Positions 57,298 to 64,000 of a DNA stretch of 64,000 nt are shown piece after piece. This DNA is from Entoloma clypeatum (taxonomy: Eukaryota; Basidiomycota; Agaricomycetes; Agaricales; Entolomataceae): the NCBI GenBank assembly GCA_963565915.1, contig OY751496.1, forward strand, positions 2,728,001 through 2,792,000, in the 5' to 3' direction. The stretch's first letter is position 1. The number at the start of each line of letters is the position of its first letter. Both the position numbers and the translations under genes were made by a program. The notes under the pieces are model-generated. The model made no database searches and was not told where the DNA came from. It saw only the letters and a program-made list of their open reading frames with translations.

Positions 57298-57500
57298 TAC
57301 AGTGCTTTGCATGTCATTCTGCAGTTGACATGAAAAAAAAACTGCTTAGCAATGATCTGATCTCCCTAGAATTTCCTGAAATGGTCCGTGTTTGGTCATG
57401 CGAGGGCCGAGTTGATCTCGTGGCTTTCCAGGGAGATCAGATCATTGCTAAGCAGATTTTTATTTCGCCTCAACTGCAGAATGACATGCAAAGCACTGTA
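57298..57500. mobile_element. Mariner-type MITE / foldback element (about 199 bp plus TA duplications)
   Basis: Inverted arms of about 70 bp (57300-57370 and 57428-57498) surround a loop of about 57 bp. The ends read TA-CAGTGCTTTGCATGTC and GACATGCAAAGCACTG-TA. CAGTG termini with a TA target duplication point to the Tc1/mariner superfamily. Inner arm blocks (CTGCTTAGCAATGATCTGAT and its complement) also match, with a few mismatches. No coding capacity. Confidence 0.8.
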
Positions 57501-57848
57501 AACCATCCCCTCCACAAGCTTGAACACATTCACTCTCAGGTAAGATACTATCGTCTGCCCTCACTTCGCTGCGGCTGTGCTGTCATCCTCACTTTGCGCG
57601 ATTTTCTCTATCTGGCTCTTCTACTGTACATTACTCTTGATCGACCAGGTATCAAAAAACTCACGATCCCACTCAAAGAAGGGGAAAAGCAGAGTTGTAG
57701 TGAAGATCCACTATTATCAGTGTTTGCCTGCCAGATTTGGGAATCGTCATGCTGCGAAGCCACCACATAATGCCATGAAGGAGTTTGGGGCTGTTTGGAG
57801 CAGAATGTCAGTGGACTGTGAAAACCTTCTGCCGGCCGCCGTGACTGA
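57501..57848. other. Gap with unrecognised coding-like shreds
   Basis: A frame near 57690-57790 reads VVVKIHYYQCLPARFGNRH and KPPHNAMKEFGAVW, which looks like a protein relic. I cannot name its family. Confidence 0.3.
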
Positions 57849-58686
57849 TGTAGGAGTGCTATGCACCCTACGGACACTCACTCACTCTTTCCTTCTATTC
57901 GCATCAGGTGATCGTCGCGCGCGCGTCCGCTTCAACTCTCGTCAACGTCGTCATTGCGGTCCCCGCGGACTCACACCCATTCAGACGAAAAGTTACTTAT
58001 CTGCTATCTCTTGGACGATCATCGATATCATGCCGATAAAAGCAATTCGCGCAACGTCGCTACGGGGACACATGCGTTTACGGACGACAAGATTCGAGAT
58101 TACTAGACGGTAGGGTTTGCGTCGTGCGCCTCGAGGATAGACGTCAAACGAGCACCGTCCGGGGGAGCGGTATAGCTCTCCTCGAGTTGAAAGCCCCGCA
58201 CCCGAGTCATTCCTAGTTTTCGACGGTCGACGAGTCCTGTGGCGCTTGGTGATCTCAACACGACCGGACCGAAAAGCTGAAGGCGAAAATCTGTTTAATT
58301 CATCGCTTCCGTTACGAACAACTTCCATTTCCTACAACCCTGCCTGTCACCTACATTCGGACACTTCGTTACCAATAACCTCATTCTCGTAACCAGACAA
58401 GATCTTTCTCTTTGTACGTGTTAGTAGGTACAAAATCGTTTGTATTCGCATCAACAAATCGATCCTTCCCGACTTTTGACTCCCACTTTTCGATTTCGAC
58501 TCTGCGAACTTTGCCTCACCCACGAACTCTCTCTCACTCACTTGGGCGGACCCCACTTGAGTTTTTACAACCCGACTTTATCTCCGTGTGCTCGTGTGCT
58601 CCGCGGTTTACGACTCGCCTCACTGCTCTCCGGAGATATAACGCCGACCGACCCTCCACCGTCTGTAGCCGGTTCGCGCCTCCACA
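57849..58686 (+). repeat. Probable 5' LTR (boundaries inferred)
   Basis: It starts TGTAGGAG and ends CCTCCACA (reverse complement TGTGGAGG), giving TG...CA ends with imperfect inverted terminal bases. The end is followed after two bases by a PBS-like sequence. The 3' LTR is not in the window, so the start cannot be confirmed. Confidence 0.45.
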
Positions 58687-58707
58687 AGTGGTGACCGAGA
58701 CAGGGGG
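58687..58707 (+). other. Probable primer binding site
   Basis: TGGTGACCGAGACAGGG from 58689, directly after the LTR end, begins with TGG, which would pair with the CCA end of a primer tRNA. The identity of the tRNA was not determined. Confidence 0.5.
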
Positions 58708-58782
58708 TGAGTTTTCCGTTAAACCGTTTTGTCTGAAAACCGTCTTTTGTAGTCCTTTTAACACCCTTTCGATTCGACAAAA

Positions 58783-61428
58783 ATGGCAAAGAACGCCGCC
58801 GCGTCTACATCAAAATCACCATCTCGACCTGCATCACCTGCAAAACAACCAGTACCAACCCAACATTCAGAAGTTAAACACAACATCGCGATGAACATGC
58901 TCATTCCAATGCCTATGCCGAAGTCTGCGAATGCCCCGTACTTCAAAGGGAAATCCGTCTCAACTTTCATTTCCTCACTCGAGAGAGCAGCTGACCAGGC
59001 TGGGATTACTCACGACGACTTACCACCTTACGTTCTCCAGTATTGCAGTACGAAGGTTTGCAAGGTTTTACGACACAGCACCGTTTTTGAAGACAACGAC
59101 TGGGCGGCTTGCGTCGCGCACCTCGTCCAGCTCTACGGATCTCCCGAAGACGACATTCCGATGGCAGCTACCCTTCGTCAATGGATCGAGGACCACGGTA
59201 CACGTGGCAAGATGAAATCCGTCAAGGACGTCAACCGATACTTACGCGAGTTTACGCGTCGCTCTGAAGGCTTAACTGTTGGACGACACATTCTTAGCCA
59301 CGAACTCGACCTTTTATTCTACAAAGGGATACCGACGGCTCTCCGAAAGAAAATACGCAAACGCCTACCTGAAACTACGACATCGATTGATAGCCCACCT
59401 TCTCGCGACGATCTTTTGATCCTACTCCGTCGACAGTTCAATTTAAGGGACATCGACTCAAAAACCCACAGGACGCCTCTCTATTATGAAAGTGACTCAA
59501 CCTCGAACTCTACTGATTCTTCTGACTCTGACAGGTTATCTGATTCTGATGACGAGCTCCCACCGCCTTCGAACCCTGCGCGTGGCCGAAAACGCCGAGT
59601 CTCTTTTACCTTGCCTGCACCTGAGAAACCTTCTACCTCTGTGCCTTCAATCCGTGTAACTGAACCATCTGTTTCTGCAGCTACCTTGGAGATGATCCTC
59701 GAACGCTTAGAACAATCGGACCGTCGCTATGAACAGATGTCCGCGCACATCCTCGCCCAAAACCAATCGAACCGTCGCTCCTCTCCTTCCGCGTCCACTC
59801 AACGGACAAGTTCTATGTCTACCGACAATCCACCTCGTATGTGTTATCTTTGCGGAACAAGTACTCACCGTTTTGGTTACCGGAACTGCCCCGAGCTTGC
59901 AAGTCTTCTTAAAGAACACCTCGTCAGTTGGAACGCCGAAGGTCGACTTTCCCTTCCCAATGGAGAATCCCTCCCGAGAGCAAACGGAGTAGAAGGGGGA
60001 ATTGCCGCCGTCCTTCGTCATTCTATCGCACCTTCCGCGTCGTCCAGCTCTTTAAAAGGTAAAGGACGGGAGGGTATCCGAGACCTACCTCCCCATGTGT
60101 CCGCTAACACCGCAGGTCTTTTCGACAACTTTGAGGCTCGTTCAAGTCCGGCGTCCTACGAAATTTACGGGACTTCGACGGTTGTCGGACGCAAGACTCC
60201 GCAAGTTTATCATGCTGATCAGTCTACCTCAAACCCGCCTCTTACCATTCGTATTCCTGCTCGCCCGAACACGTCGACAACTCCATCGAATAACGTACCT
60301 TTGGCCAACACACGCGAAGGTCAGAACCGAAAATCACCCGCTCCTCCTATGCCTCCTCCACCTCCACGAGCTCCGGCAACGCAAGATGGTTCAAGCCAGA
60401 CGACTACCCAACGGTGTGGACCGTCTCAGTATCATTTCACATCTACCGTCCAAGAGCTTGTTGACTTTGAAGCTCTGCAGGGAAAGATCCTCGAAGCGCC
60501 CATCACCGTTACTGTCGGCCAACTTTTAGGATCATCCGTCGAACTTCAGAAGCGATTTTCTGGCATGACGAAGTCGCGACGTGAGCTTAACGACAGGCCC
60601 GAGCCTGTAATTGCGCACCTTGTAGAACATCACGAAGAAATCGATGAAGAAAATTACATGCCGGTCACTTTTACCTCTCGAACTTTTCACAACGACGACG
60701 ACTATCACCGCGCATCTCATGACTCAAACGGCGAACGCCAAGTTTTACGAGCTGAGTACTCCTCTGACTCGTCTGAGGACACTCACAAGTCCATCATTAC
60801 CAGATATTCGAACGCGATCGCGCGCGTCCCAACTGAGGGCGCCTTGTATGCAATGGATACTGGTCGTTTCTCTGCCTCTTTTGCTGACAATGACACGAAA
60901 CTCATGGTAGACACGGGTTCAGAACTTAACTTGGTGTCGCGCCGGTTGTATGAGAAATCTGGACTGCCCATTGATTGCGACGGAACCCGCTGGTCCCTTC
61001 GGGGGATCCATGGAAATGCTGTACCCCTCGGCAGCTGCATACGCGACGCGCCCCTAGTCATCGCGGGCAAGGCTTTCAACCACCACTTTTTCGTCAGCAA
61101 CGGCGGAATTGGATCTGGGGAACACGATATCATCCTCGGTCAACCTTTCCTTCAGTGGTACACTGCTAACATATTCTATACTAGATCCAGTCCAACGAAG
61201 ATGCAGCTCTGGCAGTATGGAGAAGACTGCGAGTCCGGCGTTAGACCCTCGGTCTCTCTCATCCTGACTTCGCCCGACGCGCCTCGAAACGCCACCAACC
61301 TGGGACCTACCAAGGATCAGCCCACCGTCCCGTGTCCTCATCACCATCGACCACCTCCTTCATCAACCCATCGCGCAAGAATCGAAGACTACGACTCTGA
61401 TTCGTCCCATTCTTCGGGAAAAGCTTGA
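58783..61428 (+). CDS. gag: Ty3-type gag polyprotein with C-terminal aspartic protease
   Basis: An ORF of 881 codons from ATG at 58783 (MAKNAAASTSKSPSRPASPA). The capsid-like region contains YFKGKSVSTFISSLERAADQ and LVQLYGSPEDD, then VKDVNRYLREFTRRSEGL and LLFYKGIPTALRKKIRKR. A Ser/Asp-rich linker precedes a nucleocapsid zinc knuckle at about residues 354-369 (CYLCGTSTHRFGYRNC), whose spacing is C-x2-C-x4-H-x6-C instead of the usual x4. Near residue 710 is the retropepsin active site LMVDTGSELNLVS, followed by LRGIHGNAVPLGS and DIILGQPFLQWY. The ORF closes at 61426-61428 right after the slippery heptamer. Fusion of protease to gag, with pol in the -1 frame, is the layout seen here. Confidence 0.93.
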   Translation: MAKNAAASTSKSPSRPASPAKQPVPTQHSEVKHNIAMNMLIPMPMPKSANAPYFKGKSVSTFISSLERAADQAGITHDDLPPYVLQYCSTKVCKVLRHSTVFEDNDWAACVAHLVQLYGSPEDDIPMAATLRQWIEDHGTRGKMKSVKDVNRYLREFTRRSEGLTVGRHILSHELDLLFYKGIPTALRKKIRKRLPETTTSIDSPPSRDDLLILLRRQFNLRDIDSKTHRTPLYYESDSTSNSTDSSDSDRLSDSDDELPPPSNPARGRKRRVSFTLPAPEKPSTSVPSIRVTEPSVSAATLEMILERLEQSDRRYEQMSAHILAQNQSNRRSSPSASTQRTSSMSTDNPPRMCYLCGTSTHRFGYRNCPELASLLKEHLVSWNAEGRLSLPNGESLPRANGVEGGIAAVLRHSIAPSASSSSLKGKGREGIRDLPPHVSANTAGLFDNFEARSSPASYEIYGTSTVVGRKTPQVYHADQSTSNPPLTIRIPARPNTSTTPSNNVPLANTREGQNRKSPAPPMPPPPPRAPATQDGSSQTTTQRCGPSQYHFTSTVQELVDFEALQGKILEAPITVTVGQLLGSSVELQKRFSGMTKSRRELNDRPEPVIAHLVEHHEEIDEENYMPVTFTSRTFHNDDDYHRASHDSNGERQVLRAEYSSDSSEDTHKSIITRYSNAIARVPTEGALYAMDTGRFSASFADNDTKLMVDTGSELNLVSRRLYEKSGLPIDCDGTRWSLRGIHGNAVPLGSCIRDAPLVIAGKAFNHHFFVSNGGIGSGEHDIILGQPFLQWYTANIFYTRSSPTKMQLWQYGEDCESGVRPSVSLILTSPDAPRNATNLGPTKDQPTVPCPHHHRPPPSSTHRARIEDYDSDSSHSSGKA
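61416..61422 (+). promoter_or_regulatory. Predicted -1 ribosomal frameshift site
   Basis: GGGAAAA reads in the gag frame as G-GGA-AAA, matching the X-XXY-YYZ consensus. It lies one codon before the gag stop TGA (61426-61428). Slipping back one base enters the pol frame, which is open from here to the end of the window. Confidence 0.7.
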
Positions 61429-64000
61429 GTGGCGTGCACGTCGAGTCTGGTTCTCCCCAGAGCGCGTCCATTCCTTTTCTCGGCCGTGGTTTGCTTCAAC
61501 TTTTTGATAATCCAACACTTAATTGTTCTTCCTCAATCCTAGAGCTCGATCCTCCTGAATCTTACGACCACCTCTTGAAACGAGCCGCGTACGCGTCGCC
61601 CGCCAGCTCTAGAATCGTCGAGACCCCATGGACTCGACGCGTCCTTCTTGATAACACCCGACAGTCTTCTACAACAACAGCATCTCCATACCCTGGCGTT
61701 CGACTCCAAACTCGAACCAAGTACAAACCCGTTGATCGCAAAGTTCGCCCAGTTCCGACATATATGCCCGACCCCACTGGTCAGGTCTTCAAGCCCATCA
61801 TCATAGGCAACCCCGAGCCTTTACCGCTAAGTCCCCCATTTCTTGATGATCTCGTACTTCCCCCTCGACTTTCTCGCGATCGCCTTGACACAATTCTCAA
61901 AACTGTTCCAAAGGATTTCCTTAACGCTCGTGAACTCGACCTTTTGGCGTTCGTTCTCGCTCGTCGAAGCGACGCCCTTGCTTTTGTTGACTCCGAGCGC
62001 GGTTCTTTTTCTCGTGAATTTTTCCCTGATTATATCATTCCAGTCATCGAGCATACCCCTTGGGTTCAACCGCCTATCCATGTACCAAAGGCTATTGAAG
62101 GCGTCGTACGCGACATGCTATTGGAACAAACTGCAGCTGGAAAATACGAACCTTCTTCCGCCTCTTATCGCTCCCGCATGTTCGCCGTCTCCAAGAAAAC
62201 TGGAAACAAGATCCGTTTGATCCAAGACATTCAAAAATTGAACCAGATAACGATACGTGATGCTGGCCTCCCTCCTCGTATTGATGACTTTGCAGAAAAC
62301 TTTGTCGGTCGAGTAATTTACGGTCTTGTAGATTTATTTGCTGGTTATGATGGACGGACCCTCGACATCAGATCGCGCCCGCTAACGACATTCTCAAGCC
62401 TCATTGGCCCTCTTCGTAATTGCTCTTTACCTCAGGGAGCGACCAACTCCGTCTCTGAGTTCCAACAATGCACGACTCATACTCTAAAGGAGGAGATCCC
62501 AGAACATGGCGACGTCTTCATCGACGACATCGGCATCATGGGCCCAGACACGCATTATGACCACATCCTCGTCTCGCCTGGAATACGCAGGTTTCTCTTT
62601 GAATACGCCGTTGTCCTTGATCGCTTTCTCCTTAGACTCACCACAGCCGGTGTTACCGCGTCTGGTTACAAGTTCATCCTCGCCACACCCGTTCTCGAAA
62701 TTGTCGGCACCGTCGTCGACCACAACGGATGGCACCTTGCCCACGGAATCGTAACGAAGGTTCTAAATTGGGGTCCTCTTCTTGACGTCTCCGATGTCCA
62801 TTCGTTTTTGGGAACAGCCGGCGTTGGACGTCGTTGGATTAAGAATTTCTCCATCATTGCAAAACCATTGACTAACTTGACAAAAGTTTCACTCGCAGAT
62901 TTCTACTTCGACGAAGACGCTCTAGAAGCTCAACAACAACTCAAGACTCTGATCTCTTCGCCTCCCGTCCTTGTCAAGGTCGACTATCAAAAGGCCCTGA
63001 AGTTCTCAGCATCCGACACCCAACCTCGTCCAGACGATGACGGCCTAATCGTGGTCGCGGTCGACTCGTGCAGCCTTGGCGCAGGGTGGATTCTCCAACA
63101 GATCCACGAGAAGCAAAAGCGTCCAGCAATTTTTGGGTCTTGCACGTTCAACCCCGCGGAATCGCGCTATTCTCAACCGAAGTCTGAACTCTACGGCGCA
63201 TTTCGAGCGATCAAGGACCTCCGGCATCGCATATGGGGTGTCCATTTCCGTCTCGACATCGATGCCAAGTTTCTCGTCGAAATGATTCATCAACCCGATT
63301 TACCTAACGCCCCTATGACTAGATGGATTCTTTATCTTTCCTTGTTCGATTTTGCTATTAACCACGTACCTGCAGTTTCCCATCAAGCTGCAGATGGACT
63401 TTCAAGAAGACGTCGTGCCCCAGAAGATTCCGAGGACTCCGATGCAGAAGAATATTTAGACAGAGTTTTTGCGTCAACCTCTTACACCCCCCCTCTGTCC
63501 TCGACCTCATTTCAAGTCCCTCTTTTCAAAGACATCGTTATGGCTTACCGCCCCCCTCAACCTGTACCCTACGCAACGTACTCGACATCCTCTCGCGTAG
63601 AACAACTCGCTGTCTTTGGCGTCTCAAATCTTTCTGTCCCACCCGCGCGAGCTAACGACGCTACTCTTTTTAATGCTTCCGTCCTGAGTCTCTCCGCTGA
63701 CAGCCCTTTCATAGGGCGGGATTTCCTCATCCGGAACGTTCCTGTTTACGAAACCCATCAATGCTTGCTAGGTGAAGACGTTGTCATGCTTGAGTTCACC
63801 ACCTACAACCCTGCCTTCGCGCTTTCGACTTTCACAAAAACCGACACCGGCGTCAATTGCAACATGCTCGTCAACGACTTCAACATTGGTCACGTCCGGT
63901 CGACACATTCAATGTACTGCGCGCTGCCAACACATCGTTTTGGCGTCCTAGCAGACGATGGCCCTGACTACTGGGCTGAACTCCACGACTATCTCAACGA
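61422..64000 (+). CDS. pol: Ty3-type pol: reverse transcriptase and RNase H (3' partial)
   Basis: Open in the -1 frame relative to gag for about 860 codons without a stop, and cut by the window end. It has no ATG near its beginning, consistent with expression by frameshifting. The RT region carries WVQPPIHVPKAIEGVVRDML, FAVSKKTGNKIRLIQDIQK, VIYGLVDLFAGYDGRTLD, SLPQGATNSVSEFQQ, the catalytic DVFIDDIGIMGP (two Asp at 62523-62528) and VHSFLGTAGVGRRWIKNF. The RNase H-like region has VVAVDSCSLGAGWILQQ, RYSQPKSELYGAFRAIKD and MTRWILYLSLFDFAIN, then HVPAVSHQAADGLSRR. A spacer follows with WAELHDYLN, the kind of sequence that precedes the integrase zinc finger in this lineage. Integrase itself is outside. 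Confidence 0.92.

Larger units (their letters stand above)
57849..64000 (+). mobile_element. Ty3-type LTR retrotransposon, 3' part beyond window
   Basis: Order of parts: probable 5' LTR (57849-58686), primer binding site, gag with protease (58783-61428), and pol with RT and RNase H (61422 onward, open to the window end). Integrase and the 3' LTR must lie outside. RT motifs (VDLFAGYDGRTLD, SLPQGATNS, FIDDIGIMGP) belong to the basidiomycete Ty3 lineage in which YVDD is replaced by Y/F-I-D-D-V/I. No stop or frameshift interrupts gag or pol except the programmed-looking -1 junction. The copy therefore seems young. Confidence 0.9.

Noticed and set aside
57849..58686. Treating the LTR boundaries as certain
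   Set aside because: The 3' LTR lies beyond the window, so the TG...CA ends are inferred only. The feature is listed with low confidence.

Overview
The window looks like nuclear DNA of a mushroom-forming basidiomycete (Agaricomycetes). Genes are split by many 45-65 bp GT-AG introns, with a few GC-AG. The families present (Plavaka transposase, DUF6532, GT90/CAP10, DUF5648, BTB proteins, a Ty3-type retroelement with a basidiomycete-style RT) are typical of that class. All gene models were spliced by eye from the sequence.

Layout. 0-2.7 kb: weak unidentified gene fragments. 2.7-16.6 kb: ordinary gene-dense chromosome with the nucleoporin NDC1, a coiled-coil protein, a secreted DUF5648 protein, cytosolic tyrosyl-tRNA synthetase, a divergent kinase-like protein and a GT90 glycosyltransferase. 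16.9-43 kb is strongly remodelled. A TLC-domain pseudogene is joined tail to tail with the 5' part of an MFS transporter paralog (junction near 17.8 kb). Next comes a complete 6,339 bp Plavaka element (19979-26317). An inverted, internally deleted Plavaka relic follows (26653-28705), carrying a minisatellite with units of about 20 bp and sitting inside another ORF. Two housekeeping-type genes come next (an NLS-rich protein and the CtIP/Sae2 homolog). A second 6,339 bp Plavaka copy (35233-41571) lies inside a coding exon of an MFS transporter (34393-43046). 43.6-49.4 kb: a single-pass membrane protein, a conserved basidiomycete protein, the U2 snRNA gene and a MYND-finger protein. 49.4-52.8 kb holds broken gene remains: a phosphoglycerate kinase fragment and a decayed Prx5-type peroxiredoxin. 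52.9-57 kb: a TMEM184-like (Solute_trans_a) membrane protein and a BTB protein. 57.3 kb: a mariner-type MITE. 57.8-64 kb: a Ty3-type LTR retrotransposon with intact gag-protease and pol, cut off by the window edge.

How the parts fit together. The two full Plavaka copies have the same length, differ at only about five bases that I could see, and have different 2-bp target duplications (TG and AT). They are therefore independent, recent insertions and not a segmental duplication. Each carries two divergently transcribed genes from a shared gap of about 310 bp: the transposase and a nuclear-looking DUF6532 protein. The relic keeps the last exons of both genes at the expected ends, so the two-gene arrangement predates these copies. 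Removing copy 2 plus one AT restores the MFS reading frame, and the truncated MFS paralog at 17.8-19.1 kb preserves the same stretch uninterrupted.
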